Origin: Komagataella phaffii GS115
Taxonomy: Eukaryota; Ascomycota; Pichiomycetes; Pichiales; Pichiaceae
Direction of reading: 5' to 3'
DNA length: 64,000 bases
Assembly: GCF_000027005.1 (NCBI RefSeq)
Contig: NC_012965.1
Location: forward strand, 1,723,001 to 1,787,000
Position 1 is the stretch's first letter; every line of letters starts with the position of its first letter. Both the position numbers and the translations under genes were made by a program. A model generated the notes under the pieces. That model was given only the letters and a program-made list of their open reading frames with translations. It was not told the DNA's origin and searched no databases. Positions 47,194-57,376 of this stretch are shown piece by piece.

Positions 47194-48261
47194 ATGATTT
47201 CCTCTCGTATGGTCCGTCCGTTGGGCCTATCACGAAGACTGTATGGATCTGTCTCAGAGGTTTATAGACCTGCTACCAATTCCTCATACAAGAACAATGT
47301 CTATTCGATTCCAGAAAACAAAGCCGACTTTGGAAACTACCAAAGGACCTCTTTCCAACACAAAATCACCAACGAAGAGGCTGCGAGATCATCGGTGCTA
47401 ATCGCTTTACACGCAAGATTAGGACTCAGTGACAAGTTTGAATATTCTACCTTAGCTAGAGGGCTCACATGTAGATCCAACACGAACAAAGAGAATGGAT
47501 TGGCTGACAACTTTGGTCTTTCCCTGTTTGGTAAGAATCTTTTAACTTACTATGCTACAGAGTATTTGATTGTAAAGTATCCAAGACTGCCACTATCGAT
47601 TTTGAATGCAGCAGTGGATTCTTATATTGGCAAGTACGCATTATTGGATCTCGGTAAGAATATTTGGGGTATCGAGGAAGACACTAAAAGTGATCTTACC
47701 AAGTACTTGAATAATGAGCCTAAAGAATATGCATTTGGTAAACTAAGATATGATAGTTCCGTTGAAGAAAAGGAAGACGGAATTGTTGCCATATCAAAGG
47801 AGTCTGCTTTGAAGATGGACAAAGCTTCCGCTTATGCCTCCGCTGTTAGATCCATCATTGCTGGAATTTATGCTCATGATGGCGAATCAGAAACAAAGAA
47901 ATTTATTAACAGTCATATACTTTCAAGAAAGCTCGATATAGCCTCCATGTTCGAGTTTACCCAACCTATCAGACAGTTGAGTAGATTGTTGCAAAGAGAG
48001 AATCTACCCGCACCAACATCCAGACTCATTGCCGAAAACGGTAGATTATCAAGTAACCCAATATTCATAGTGGGAATCTTCTCTGGCAATGATAAGCTAG
48101 GTGAAGGTCAGGGTCCTTCCATTCTCAAAGCGAAGACTGACGCTTGTATCAACTCTTTGAAACAGTACTACCTTTACTCACCGTTGGAAGCTGTGGTCCC
48201 AAGTGTGGAGAACAACTTCAAACCTGCATTCATAGACAAAGGTGGTGAAGCTTTTGTTTAA
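47194..48261 (+). CDS. MRPL3: Mitochondrial large ribosomal subunit protein mL44 (Mrpl3)
   Basis: A 355-residue mitoribosomal protein with an RNase III-like fold that is catalytically inactive, followed by a double-stranded-RNA-binding-like domain. The first ~20 residues (MISSRMVRPLGLSRRLYGSV) look like a mitochondrial presequence. The RNase III-like core includes DNFGLSLFGKNLLTYYATEY. The C-terminal domain includes NPIFIVGIFSGNDKLGEGQG and LKAKTDACINSLKQYYLYSP. The length compares with 390 in S. cerevisiae. It converges on STU1, with 105 bp between. Confidence 0.9.
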   Translation: MISSRMVRPLGLSRRLYGSVSEVYRPATNSSYKNNVYSIPENKADFGNYQRTSFQHKITNEEAARSSVLIALHARLGLSDKFEYSTLARGLTCRSNTNKENGLADNFGLSLFGKNLLTYYATEYLIVKYPRLPLSILNAAVDSYIGKYALLDLGKNIWGIEEDTKSDLTKYLNNEPKEYAFGKLRYDSSVEEKEDGIVAISKESALKMDKASAYASAVRSIIAGIYAHDGESETKKFINSHILSRKLDIASMFEFTQPIRQLSRLLQRENLPAPTSRLIAENGRLSSNPIFIVGIFSGNDKLGEGQGPSILKAKTDACINSLKQYYLYSPLEAVVPSVENNFKPAFIDKGGEAFV

Positions 48262-48366
48262 AGTTTGGAGCGTGTTATTTTATCTAATTCTATCCCTGTG
48301 TATTCCTCACAACCCAAAGTCCATGTAAATACAATAAAATATTACGAGCTCATTACTTTTTTTTGT

Positions 48367-51300
48367 CTATTTAATGTTATCTTTATAGTATTCAACCAAC
48401 TGCCGCTGAGTTGGTGTTAGCTCTTCAAGAAATGACTTCAATTTGGTGCTGTGTGTGAAATTGATGGAGGCATAGAGCTGAGTTGCATACTTTCGGACGC
48501 TCACATCCGTATGACTTAATAACGGGCCTAAATGTCTAATCATTAGTAAAGCCTGGTCAGACTCAACATCGTCCTTCAACTCTACCCTCATCAATGTACT
48601 TAGAATGAAACACAATTTGACCGGGTTTTCTTTCTCATTTAGAGACTCAATCATCACAGAAGGATCATTGATGTGGTTAGCCAAACTTTGTGATGCAAAA
48701 TACAACTCATCCAAAAAGTCCTCGACTTCGTTGAATAAGGATAAGATTACTGTCCACAGCCGGACTAAATCTTTCACAAAACCCAGTACACAACACTGTT
48801 TCAGTAGAGATACAACCATCATGATAGACTCTTTACCAATTTCATTTCTATTGGCTTGCTCCAAGAACAGTAAAATTTTGTCGACTATCTTTTCGACTGG
48901 TTCCATTTGAGCAATAGGAGTAGTTCTCAGATGATATATGGTCTCATAAAAGGACTGTGGTGTCAAGTTTAACAAGTCAAGATTTGAGATAGCTGTCAGA
49001 TCAGTATCCTTGACAAAATCTTCAACTTGCTCTATTTGAGATTTAGCATACACAACTGAGAACTTTTGCAGTTCAAAGTCAAACCACGAATCCATGGTAT
49101 CTAACATGGAAACTTGTTGGATCTTATTCTCTAAGTGATGTCCAGCATCCTCATATATTTCAATGACTTCATTACTTTGTTTATGAAAAGGATCAGATTT
49201 CTCTATAATATTTTGAAGTCCTTCATTTGAAACTGATGTTTTGGAAGTACCACCCACAGAATCTCCATGAGAATTAGAAGAGGTTGCAACTGTAGCCGCA
49301 CTAAAATTCAACTGCGATGTTAACTCCTTAGTACCTTCAATGACTTTGGTATCATCTCGACTGTTCATATTGGGTACAATCATAGTCATATCGCCCTTGA
49401 TATCAACGTTCTCTAGAGGAGGCATATTGGCTTTTTGAGGGTTGATCATAGTCATCTCCAAAGATCTCTCCAGTTGCTCCACATCGTAACCATAATCGAG
49501 CATTTGTTCATCATCTTCAGCCGATAAGGACCTTTGTTTGCCTCTACCTGAAGATATTGCTTGATTGAGTTCTGATTGAGAATAAGATGGCAGTCGACCA
49601 ACACAGGAATTGAATACTTCGATATTTATACTTTTTAGCAATTTTATTAGAAGAATGATGGCAGATAACGAACTCTGATCTTCAACATCTTTTATCGTGT
49701 CAAAATTTTGTAGCAATGTCTCCACTAAAGTGGTCAAATAATTATCACTAATATCATGTCTCTCAAGAAATAGCAAAAGGAACTGTGCATGAAAAAGTAT
49801 AAGTGGTTGTTTGAACTTGATTATTTGCATAGATATACGGGCATTTGATTCGTACCGTATATCGTTACACGTTTGGAGTGTATGAATGACTTCAGAACAA
49901 ACTTCATTGTTATCGACGAAGTTGGATAATTGTTCCACAAACGATTCCATCAAAAAATTTTCTTTGAAATTGGCGTTGGATTCAAGTGCAATCACTGCCA
50001 TTCGTAGGACACTTCTCAGACTAGTAAATTTGCATAATCGGGCAATCGTGTCTTTGGCAAGTAAAGGTATTAGGACCGTGGGGTCATTTATGGATATCGA
50101 GTTTACCAGAGTTTCCAACTTTGCCGGTAATGTTTCGTTCATCAACAAAGAAAAACGAAGTAAAGAAATACCCTCTTTTTGTGCTAATACAGATGATGAA
50201 CTTAAAAGATTAAAGATATTTTCAAAAGTTTGTGGTGAAGGAGTGTTAGGTTCAATTGCCGTCTTCTTTTGACTTCCCATACTAGACTCAGTGGTCAAAC
50301 CTTGAAATACAGTTGAAACCGGCTCTGCAGATTGAGGAACTTTAGTAGTGGTGACCTCGGTTGAGCTTCTTTGAGATTCATTACCAGAACTGTGCCTAAC
50401 GCCCAAGGACGAATGAGGCTTTTGACTCGAAAGAAGTTGCAATTTATTTGATGTAGACACTCTGGATGGTTTTCCCAATTCCAGTAAAGATTCAGCCTTT
50501 GCACTTTCCGACTCTTTGCTGAATTGACGGTGATCGACAGACTTTACAGATTGTGAAGAATGTTTAAGTTTGAACTCATCCTGAGACTTGACCTTCATTC
50601 TTTGAAGGGCCTTTTTAACATTGTTATCAAGTCGATTGAAGACAACATCTGAAGCTTCAGGATATAAAGCATGCAATCGCCAAAACAATTCTCGCATATT
50701 CTCTCTGACTTCGGCCGATTGATCTGGAAGATTGCGCAATAGAATCTTTGAAATGAATTCCACTAATCCGTTGGACTCAAAAACAGCGGATTCGTTATCA
50801 GTATATCGGTAGAGAAGAATGGTGGCCCATATCGCTGAATACAATCTTGGCTGAGGATTTTTCTCAGTCGAAGCATTCTGTATTAAGGTAATTAGCTTCG
50901 AAGTCAAGATGCAATTGGATAGTATACCACTTATTGATGCCATGGATGTCATTGATGTGATCCTTTTTGTTGCACTGCATTGTCTAAAAAGTGTAGTAGA
51001 AATGTGATCAATTGTAAAGGAATCTAAGTGTGTATTCAATATTATGGACGCTTCTTTCACAAGCTGGCACCCATTAGAACACAAAGTCGTGCGTAGAGAC
51101 ATTATTGCTTTGCTAATTGATTCTAGCATGAGTCGAATACATTGACTAAGCTCATGAGGGTAATCTTGGGGTGCATTTCCTCGTAAAGTAGATCGCAAAA
51201 AAATCATTGCCTGTTCTCTGCCTCTCCAGTTAAGCTCTGTCTCCTTACCTTCAAACTTGGAATCGTACGTTGATAATTCTCGAGTAAAAGATTCCAAATC

Positions 51301-52287
51301 AGATATATTATGTATTGCAACGTTGGGTTCCAAGGCATAGCCCTCCAGTGTATTTAAAAAGGCAGATAATGACGAAGACTGGGACGTTAGCGTGAAAGAA
51401 GAGTGATGCAAAGTGGATTTTGGTGGTGCCGCAACTGGGGGATTTCTAAGTTTGGCGATTGACGGCTTAGATTTGATTCGGCGTACGGTATTGGTCTTCA
51501 AAGAAGAGGGTGGTAATGAAGACTTGATTGCTACGGACCCAGCGGAAACAAAATTGTTTTCCACACTCTCTTGCTTCAATAGCTTGTATTCGTCAACTAA
51601 CCTGGGTTCTATGCTTTCCAGTAGGTCTTTGGACACATCTTCTCTCACGTCTTCTTTGACCAATTCCTTTGCAAGATCAATTGCAGCTGCTTTATTGGGG
51701 CAATTGGTAAAAAACTCTATCAGTAGTTGCTTTGAAGCATTCTGTAGTTCTAATTTGGGTGACTTTAGTATTCGGACAACTTTGCTGGTGAATGGTTTAA
51801 AAGTAAAGCTCTGAACATTAGTCGACACCATGTCTAGTAGTAATAACAATGATTCCAAAACGACGCCACTTTCATTACTCATAAGACCGTGATCTCTAAT
51901 AGCAGTTTCGACTTCCATAGGGCAGGATTCCCAATACACTTTAATGGCCTTCTTGGCAGAGTTCTTCACTGCAGTTTTGGGATGGTCGAGTTTCCCTATT
52001 AAGACTGGCAATGCAAAGTAGTCTATGATTTTTAGTACATTGGCATCTTGCATGCTAACTCTCTTCACCAAGTGACAAAGTGTGCTAAACGCCAGTATGG
52101 GTATTGAAGTATTTTCGTTTTCTTGTTTGTTAATGGCGATAGTCAAACACTCAAAATACTTTGGGACGTTTGCCAAATTGACAAAGTCTTTTTTCACGTG
52201 AGTCTTAAACTTGTTGATGAGCATTTCTGTGTAAGATATGTTACTATCTATGACGGCATTATACAACTCCTGGGCATCGTTGTTCAT
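48367..52287 (-). CDS. STU1: CLASP-family microtubule-stabilising protein Stu1
   Basis: A 1306-residue spindle protein. Stu1 binds tubulin and kinetochores and promotes microtubule growth, keeping the bipolar spindle together. The N-terminal ~240 residues form a TOG-like HEAT array (LPVLIGKLDHPKTAVKNSAK). A Ser/Lys/Pro-rich linker follows at about 255-300. A second TOG array runs at about 320-560 (QAMIFLRSTLRGNAPQDYPH). A basic Ser-rich microtubule-binding region comes next (about 585-700), then helical repeats to the C-terminus. The frame extends to a GTG at 52302, but the ATG at 52287 is the start. The S. cerevisiae protein is about 1513 residues. Confidence 0.88.
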   Translation of the reverse strand: MNNDAQELYNAVIDSNISYTEMLINKFKTHVKKDFVNLANVPKYFECLTIAINKQENENTSIPILAFSTLCHLVKRVSMQDANVLKIIDYFALPVLIGKLDHPKTAVKNSAKKAIKVYWESCPMEVETAIRDHGLMSNESGVVLESLLLLLDMVSTNVQSFTFKPFTSKVVRILKSPKLELQNASKQLLIEFFTNCPNKAAAIDLAKELVKEDVREDVSKDLLESIEPRLVDEYKLLKQESVENNFVSAGSVAIKSSLPPSSLKTNTVRRIKSKPSIAKLRNPPVAAPPKSTLHHSSFTLTSQSSSLSAFLNTLEGYALEPNVAIHNISDLESFTRELSTYDSKFEGKETELNWRGREQAMIFLRSTLRGNAPQDYPHELSQCIRLMLESISKAIMSLRTTLCSNGCQLVKEASIILNTHLDSFTIDHISTTLFRQCSATKRITSMTSMASISGILSNCILTSKLITLIQNASTEKNPQPRLYSAIWATILLYRYTDNESAVFESNGLVEFISKILLRNLPDQSAEVRENMRELFWRLHALYPEASDVVFNRLDNNVKKALQRMKVKSQDEFKLKHSSQSVKSVDHRQFSKESESAKAESLLELGKPSRVSTSNKLQLLSSQKPHSSLGVRHSSGNESQRSSTEVTTTKVPQSAEPVSTVFQGLTTESSMGSQKKTAIEPNTPSPQTFENIFNLLSSSSVLAQKEGISLLRFSLLMNETLPAKLETLVNSISINDPTVLIPLLAKDTIARLCKFTSLRSVLRMAVIALESNANFKENFLMESFVEQLSNFVDNNEVCSEVIHTLQTCNDIRYESNARISMQIIKFKQPLILFHAQFLLLFLERHDISDNYLTTLVETLLQNFDTIKDVEDQSSLSAIILLIKLLKSINIEVFNSCVGRLPSYSQSELNQAISSGRGKQRSLSAEDDEQMLDYGYDVEQLERSLEMTMINPQKANMPPLENVDIKGDMTMIVPNMNSRDDTKVIEGTKELTSQLNFSAATVATSSNSHGDSVGGTSKTSVSNEGLQNIIEKSDPFHKQSNEVIEIYEDAGHHLENKIQQVSMLDTMDSWFDFELQKFSVVYAKSQIEQVEDFVKDTDLTAISNLDLLNLTPQSFYETIYHLRTTPIAQMEPVEKIVDKILLFLEQANRNEIGKESIMMVVSLLKQCCVLGFVKDLVRLWTVILSLFNEVEDFLDELYFASQSLANHINDPSVMIESLNEKENPVKLCFILSTLMRVELKDDVESDQALLMIRHLGPLLSHTDVSVRKYATQLYASINFTHSTKLKSFLEELTPTQRQLVEYYKDNIK

Positions 52288-52349
52288 GATCGCCAGTATC
52301 ACCAGAGTGTTTATTTGTTGTAGTTTGGTGGGAGAAATCGATATCTGAG

Positions 52350-52354
52350 ACGCG
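52350..52354 (+). promoter_or_regulatory. MCB-core (ACGCG) upstream of STU1
   Basis: ACGCG followed by ATTT lies 63 bp upstream of the STU1 ATG. This resembles an MBF/SBF G1/S element. The motif is short, so this is a weak call. Confidence 0.3.
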
Positions 52355-52566
52355 ATTTAATTTAGGTTCGTGTGTTATTGTGAATTATTTGGGGAGTTGG
52401 GGCAAGACGATTGGCATGAAAGTTGTTTCCAACGTTCAATTGTTCTATTAATTTGTCTCTATCCGACATCTAGGATGCTTATGTACGTGCTTGATGACTC
52501 AAGCTATGCTAATTATGCGATTGTAGACGAATGCTATGCGAATAGATCCATAAACACGGTTGGGTT

Positions 52567-53358
52567 TTAGGGCGAATGTTCGTTGTAGACAGGGATTAGT
52601 ATCTTGCCTGATTTATGCTTGACTCCAGAAAACTTGGAGGCCAATTTGCCCCCATATTCACTTGGCTGACTCCACGCTATTTGAAGTGGTTTCAAAGTTA
52701 TTCCGAAAAAGGAAAAATGACAAACAACTTTCAGTAGTTGCAATGCAATACCAGATCGTCTCCATTCGGGAGACACATAGATCCGAGAAATACCTACAAG
52801 AACATCTTTAACTGTCTGGTTCTCAACAACTCTGCCCTTTTCCACTATGAACCAATGAGGTTTAACTTTGGGATCATTCAAAGACTCCGTAACCACTACT
52901 CCAATGGCTCTGTTTTCGGCAATGCAAAGAAAAACCTTGCCCCTGCTTTTATCGGACATCCAGTAATTACACTCTGGAGGAGCATTCAAACATTTATTTG
53001 CGATTCCTATGACTTGTTGCGCTGCATTAACCTCAACTTTATTGTCGATATTAACCTCCACATACTTGCAGGGAATCAGTGTTGAATTTCTTTGAATTTT
53101 CTGTGGAATCGCAAGTGTTGACACGTCTAACACGTTTCCCCAAGATTCAGTCCAGGGCCTGCCCAGCTGAACCTTCTGGTGGTACGCATCATGAAGCTTG
53201 ATGTCTTGTGCCAAATATGGCACATACGCCATTTTACACACAGGACATATCTCCTGCTGCGGCAAGCTGGTTCTAAGATGAGACTGAACTTTCTTCACCG
53301 TATGGACAGGCTTTGTGACCGATTTAGATTTGTTTGCCCGCACGGAAGTGAGTACCAT
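52567..53358 (-). CDS. ECO1: Cohesin acetyltransferase Eco1
   Basis: A 263-residue nuclear acetyltransferase that acetylates Smc3 during S phase to establish sister-chromatid cohesion. It has the N-terminal C2H2 zinc finger (C38, C41, H56, H60 in CPVCKMAYVPYLAQDIKLH and onward) and a GNAT domain with the acetyl-CoA loop YVSPEWRRSGIALQLL. The C-terminal block is IAWSQPSEYGGKLASKF, close to the family PSxxGxxFA-type ending. The frame reaches an ATG at 53481, only 27 bp from the divergent BNA6 ATG. That extension is Cys-rich and unlike Eco1. I place the start at the third Met (53358), which leaves a 150-bp promoter. A PIP-like segment (KKVQSHLRTSL) lies before the finger. Confidence 0.88.
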   Translation of the reverse strand: MVLTSVRANKSKSVTKPVHTVKKVQSHLRTSLPQQEICPVCKMAYVPYLAQDIKLHDAYHQKVQLGRPWTESWGNVLDVSTLAIPQKIQRNSTLIPCKYVEVNIDNKVEVNAAQQVIGIANKCLNAPPECNYWMSDKSRGKVFLCIAENRAIGVVVTESLNDPKVKPHWFIVEKGRVVENQTVKDVLVGISRIYVSPEWRRSGIALQLLKVVCHFSFFGITLKPLQIAWSQPSEYGGKLASKFSGVKHKSGKILIPVYNEHSP

Positions 53359-53450
53359 TAACGAGACACGGTCGATAGTACAGTTTCGACAGTTTCTGCA
53401 CCTCTGTACTTCCATACACCAGATGTATCTCAAAAATGTCAACCCCGGAA

Positions 53451-53456
53451 TGACTC
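53451..53456 (+). promoter_or_regulatory. Gcn4-core (TGACTC) between ECO1 and BNA6
   Basis: TGACTC lies 53 bp before the BNA6 ATG. It matches the core of the general amino-acid control site and could affect either divergent gene. Chance occurrence is quite possible. Confidence 0.3.
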
Positions 53457-53508
53457 GCGGAGAATGGCCTAACAATATCATCCATTTCCTTCACATTTGT
53501 AGACGACT

Positions 53509-54411
53509 ATGAGTTTCTCCAACCCCAACCCCGAATTTGCCCATCTTTTACCTGTGGACGGAAAATGGAAGAAAGATATCACCAGCTGGCTAGACGAGGA
53601 TACCCCTTCTTTTGATTACGGAGGATATGTGGTGGGTGAAAACCTGCAGAGTGCTACTCTATGGATAAAGTCCAACGGAGTCATTAGTGGAGTACCGTTT
53701 GCACAAGAGGTTTACAAACAATGCGGTTTGGAGGTCGAGTGGTTTCTAAAGGAAGGGGATTACATTTGTGGTGGAGACGAGGGTAAAGTGAAAGTTGCAC
53801 TCGTTAAGGGCCCTGTTCGAAACATCCTCCTCGCTGAACGGTTATCGCTGAATATTCTAGCAAGATGCTCTGGGGTCGCTACTCAAAGCTATATTACTAT
53901 AAAAAGGGCTAGAGAAGCTGGATACAAAGGAATCATTGCGGGAACCAGAAAGACTACTCCAGGATTACGATTGTTGGAAAAATACTCAATGCTCGTTGGT
54001 GGATGCGACAGTCACCGTTATGATCTAAGTTCTATGATTATGCTGAAAGACAACCATATCTGGTCAACTGGTTCGATCACCAAGGCCATTGAAAGTGCTC
54101 AAAAAGTGATTGGATTTAGCACTAAGATTGAGGTGGAAGTGCAAGACGAAGCTGAAGCCAATGAGGCCATAGCAGCAGGAGCCGATATTATCATGTTGGA
54201 CAATTTCACCGGTGAGGGGCTGAAAGTCGCAGCCATCAATTTGAAGAACAAGTGGGCTAACACAAACAAGAAATTCTATTTGGAGTGCAGTGGAGGTTTG
54301 ACTTTGGATAATATAAAGGATTATCTGTGCAATGAAATTGATATCTATAGTACTTCTTCGATCCATCAGGGAGTCGGTATAGTGGACTTCAGTCTGAAAA
54401 TCAATAAATAA
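53509..54411 (+). CDS. BNA6: Quinolinate phosphoribosyltransferase
   Basis: A 300-residue enzyme of de novo NAD synthesis. It converts quinolinate and PRPP to nicotinate mononucleotide with loss of CO2. Motifs are [18 protein letters not shown], the substrate-binding [20 protein letters not shown], the catalytic-site segment MLKDNHIW, then [15 protein letters not shown] and the phosphate-binding barrel end [12 protein letters not shown]. The length matches yeast Bna6 (295). It converges on VRG4, with 32 bp between stop codons. Confidence 0.97.
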   Translation: MSFSNPNPEFAHLLPVDGKWKKDITSWLDEDTPSFDYGGYVVGENLQSATLWIKSNGVISGVPFAQEVYKQCGLEVEWFLKEGDYICGGDEGKVKVALVKGPVRNILLAERLSLNILARCSGVATQSYITIKRAREAGYKGIIAGTRKTTPGLRLLEKYSMLVGGCDSHRYDLSSMIMLKDNHIWSTGSITKAIESAQKVIGFSTKIEVEVQDEAEANEAIAAGADIIMLDNFTGEGLKVAAINLKNKWANTNKKFYLECSGGLTLDNIKDYLCNEIDIYSTSSIHQGVGIVDFSLKINK

Positions 54412-54443
54412 ACCATATATAGAGTGTTTCTTTTCCTTATAAT

Positions 54444-55433
54444 CTAGCTCTTGTCAGTTGGTAACTGCAACTCGTCTTCCTTCTTTTGCTTCTGCTTGGC
54501 AATGGCATAGACTAGACCAGCGGCAAAACCAATAAAGATAGAGCTGATAGAATAGAAGTTGATAGGAGCCTTGAAAAATAGCAAACCAGACAGGGCAATT
54601 GGAAGCTTGTTCAAAGCACCAACCATCGAGTATGTCGTGGAAGATGTCACACGGACACACCATGCAGATGTGTATGAGATACCCACGGCAGACATTCCTG
54701 AAATAATCATGGAAGCGATGACAGCGTATTTGGTGTCTTCAGGGAAGTTCTGAGCTATGTTTTTAGCGGACCAGTCTTCAGTAGTCAAAGATGCAAAGAG
54801 CAAAATTGGAATGGAGAGAAGGTTGTTGTAATACATGGTGTCAAAGTCTTTGAAGTTGGTCAACTTTATTCTCTTTCTCATGAACAACACAAATGCGGCA
54901 GAGGAGAAACAGTTGGTGAACATCCAGAAATAGCCAATGTTAAAATTGAGTTTACCAGTGTCAACATTAGAATCACCATAAGAAGCCACTGCAGAGGAGA
55001 GCACCATCAATACAAACGAGCCCAGAGCCAAGTTGGTCACACGGCCTCCGAACCAGATGACTTCACCATAAGCAATAAGGATAATGGTCAAGTTTTTGAA
55101 TATCGTGTAAATTGGAATGCTCAGATACTGTAGAGCCTTGGAGGAGGTATAAATCATGACAACTAACAGCACGGCGATTGGGAACCATTTCTTTGCTTCA
55201 ACCTTGTTGAACTCTCTAAAGGTGATAACATTCAATTGCTTCAACGAGCTAATCAAGGTAATACAAACGATTCCCTGAACGGCAAGCAAAAAGAAGTTAA
55301 AGTTGAAATCGACACCGGACACGGCATACTTATTGGTAACTGTCATCAGAATTGATGCAGCACAGTAAGAAAAGATGGATAAGGGTGCAGAGTTGGTAAG
55401 CGATTTAGCCGCTACCGATCCTTTGTCAGCCAT
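54444..55433 (-). CDS. VRG4: Golgi GDP-mannose transporter Vrg4
   Basis: A 329-residue nucleotide-sugar transporter that brings GDP-mannose into the Golgi lumen in exchange for GMP, feeding mannan and glycolipid synthesis. About ten hydrophobic segments are seen. Family motifs are the Golgi N-terminal stretch [20 protein letters not shown], the FYNN-like segment [14 protein letters not shown], and [16 protein letters not shown], the signature of GDP-mannose binding. The C-terminus is lysine-rich and polar. The length is close to the yeast protein (337). Confidence 0.97.
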   Translation of the reverse strand: MADKGSVAAKSLTNSAPLSIFSYCAASILMTVTNKYAVSGVDFNFNFFLLAVQGIVCITLISSLKQLNVITFREFNKVEAKKWFPIAVLLVVMIYTSSKALQYLSIPIYTIFKNLTIILIAYGEVIWFGGRVTNLALGSFVLMVLSSAVASYGDSNVDTGKLNFNIGYFWMFTNCFSSAAFVLFMRKRIKLTNFKDFDTMYYNNLLSIPILLFASLTTEDWSAKNIAQNFPEDTKYAVIASMIISGMSAVGISYTSAWCVRVTSSTTYSMVGALNKLPIALSGLLFFKAPINFYSISSIFIGFAAGLVYAIAKQKQKKEDELQLPTDKS

Positions 55434-55704
55434 GATGTCTTGCTTTGATGATAAGTATTAGAACACGTCCACAAAAGAGAAAAAGTACTGAAGCAACTTG
55501 TTTTTTTTTAGTTTTTCAGTAGGATTAGGAGGAAAGCGCGATGGAAAAACGTTTCCCTAATGGTTGCACAGCTGTGGAATGAAACGCGAGGCTGGTGCGC
55601 GCAATTGTAATTGGCAATATACATGAAATAAATTAGTTATGGATAAGAATGCAGATAGGGGTGAACCGGAAGACGACACGAAAAGAGCAGAATAGGTACG
55701 AGAT

Positions 55705-56670
55705 TTAGCCGAGTAGATCATCGAGAAATTTATCGGCCTCGGGATCGATGGAATTAAGCTTTTGAGAAGTCGGCGCAACGCTTTGTCTCTCTATTGTTTC
55801 GGGCTTTTTAGCTGAGCTGTCCTTCAACAACGCGTCAATATCTTCGGTCGCATCATCTCTTGAAACAGAGTCTGAAACGAAAATGTTCTCGCCGAGTAAC
55901 TCACTCAGATCATCGTTGATCTCAGTAGCTACGCTGAATTTCTCCTTGAAGGAAAGATCTGCCAACTCCTTTTGTAGAGCCTTTTGATATTTGGATCCGT
56001 CATTTGAAGTGTTCAATTGGAGAACTTTTCCAGAAGGTTTCGGTTTTGATTTGCCAAATTTTTCCTTCAGATCGTTCTTTATCTTAACTTTGGCAATCTT
56101 TTGTGCTAGCCTATTAAACTCTTCTTGCTCTGATGGATCAAATTCACGATGGATAGAACTGTTTTTTGTGGACTGATCTCCCAGGTGCCAGTTTAGCAAA
56201 TCTTCTGTCGTCATTTTGTTAACATCGATCGTTTTGGCAGCAGGCATATGCTCTACCTGGTCTCGTAGAGCAGTCTTGATCATATCAGTCAGTTCCATCT
56301 TTTCCTGTTCTTCTTGCTGCCTTTTCAACTCCATCTCCCGTTCGATTTCTGGATCCTGACGAACAGTGATACTGTTTGTAGACTCCAAACCATATCTGTA
56401 TGAATTATCTATCATCGGCCTTCTGGCATATTTTGGATCAAAACCAGGATCTTCTGAATCCTCACCGTCTATCGTCTCAGAGCTTTGCTCAGGAGTTTCC
56501 TCTGTGGCATTCTCATCTTTCACTTCTGAGTCCCCTACTAGTTCGCTATTAGAGGTAGTATTAGAGGAAGTTTCATTGGAAGTTCCAGATTCATCTTTTT
56601 TATTCAATCCGTGCTTCTTCAAGTACTTATACTTGGCTTTCCTGTCCCATTTGTTGTTGTGCAACACCAT
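55705..56670 (-). CDS. Charged coiled-coil protein of unknown function (321 residues)
   Basis: I do not recognise this protein. It begins with a basic, aromatic motif (MVLHNNKWDRKAKYKYLKKH) that looks like a conserved family start. An acidic Ser/Thr/Glu-rich region follows (about 25-75), then RRPMIDNSYRYGLESTNS. A charged helix lies at about 105-135 (DPEIEREMELKRQQEEQEK). The rest is helical and charged and ends EADKFLDDLLG. There is no signal peptide or membrane segment, so it is probably cytosolic or nuclear. Composition and length support a real gene. It lies between VRG4 (same strand) and ARB1 (divergent). Confidence 0.7.
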   Translation of the reverse strand: MVLHNNKWDRKAKYKYLKKHGLNKKDESGTSNETSSNTTSNSELVGDSEVKDENATEETPEQSSETIDGEDSEDPGFDPKYARRPMIDNSYRYGLESTNSITVRQDPEIEREMELKRQQEEQEKMELTDMIKTALRDQVEHMPAAKTIDVNKMTTEDLLNWHLGDQSTKNSSIHREFDPSEQEEFNRLAQKIAKVKIKNDLKEKFGKSKPKPSGKVLQLNTSNDGSKYQKALQKELADLSFKEKFSVATEINDDLSELLGENIFVSDSVSRDDATEDIDALLKDSSAKKPETIERQSVAPTSQKLNSIDPEADKFLDDLLG

Positions 56671-57376
56671 CAGTCAGTGGCAACTGGAAAGAGTTATGAA
56701 CCTGAGATATCAAAAAAAGGTCTCGAAATGTCGTTCAAGATGAGACTGACTGCGACAGGACCTGGTGAAGCACCAATTGAGTCTTAATATTTAATTATTG
56801 CAGTCGGGCAGTTTATCTTACAGTCGAGATTATTCTAGACCTTTCTTACTCAGTTTGGGTAGATTATTGATGTCTTATTTTTTCTATATAATGAGAAATT
56901 CTCTGATCTGCAATTGTATCAAGGTGTAAGTAATTTAGGAGCTTTCTTAATATATAGAAGAGACCATAATTATAAACTTCTGCTGAGGACCGTCAAAGTG
57001 CACAATGCAGAGACCTACAAACACCGATGGGAATTAAATAGGTCATGAGGACGAACTCCTAAAATTCAATTCCAGCTTCAGTGTAAATTCCCTATGCTTG
57101 ATTTCAAACTAACATTCATTATAGCTTTCACTATTAAATCTAAGGCAATTCAACTTCCCTTTTCCAATCTATAGTCTTATTTGTGCATTTGAGAGAGTTT
57201 TATCATCTTATCAACTGAATATTATAAACGGTGCCAAGTACATTTCCTTGACGGAGTTCACGAAGAGGTAGTGTAATCGCGATTAAAATTTTTTTTCCTG
57301 TCTGGTCCCTTTTCAGCCAAATTGGATTCAGTTTCTTTCTCTTTTTGATCACTAAACAAAAGCTTGCCACTGAAAA
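56671..57376. other. ARB1 upstream intergenic region
   Basis: A 706-bp divergent gap, long for this window. It is AT-rich, with TATATAG near 56951, T-runs near 57289-57296 and a pyrimidine-rich stretch before ARB1. A TTGATGT (about 56867) with CTGA at about 56892 and 56983 loosely resembles box C/D snoRNA signals, but no terminal stem is evident. I call no gene here. Confidence 0.45.

Noticed and set aside
44471..53358. A functional cluster of chromosome-segregation genes (CNN1, STU1, ECO1)
   Set aside because: Unrelated genes (CMS1, MRPL3, a small membrane protein) lie between them on mixed strands. Coincidence is the simpler reading.
56867..56986. Possible box C/D snoRNA upstream of ARB1
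   Set aside because: The C-like box is imperfect, CTGA occurs often by chance, and I could not form a terminal stem or a guide match.
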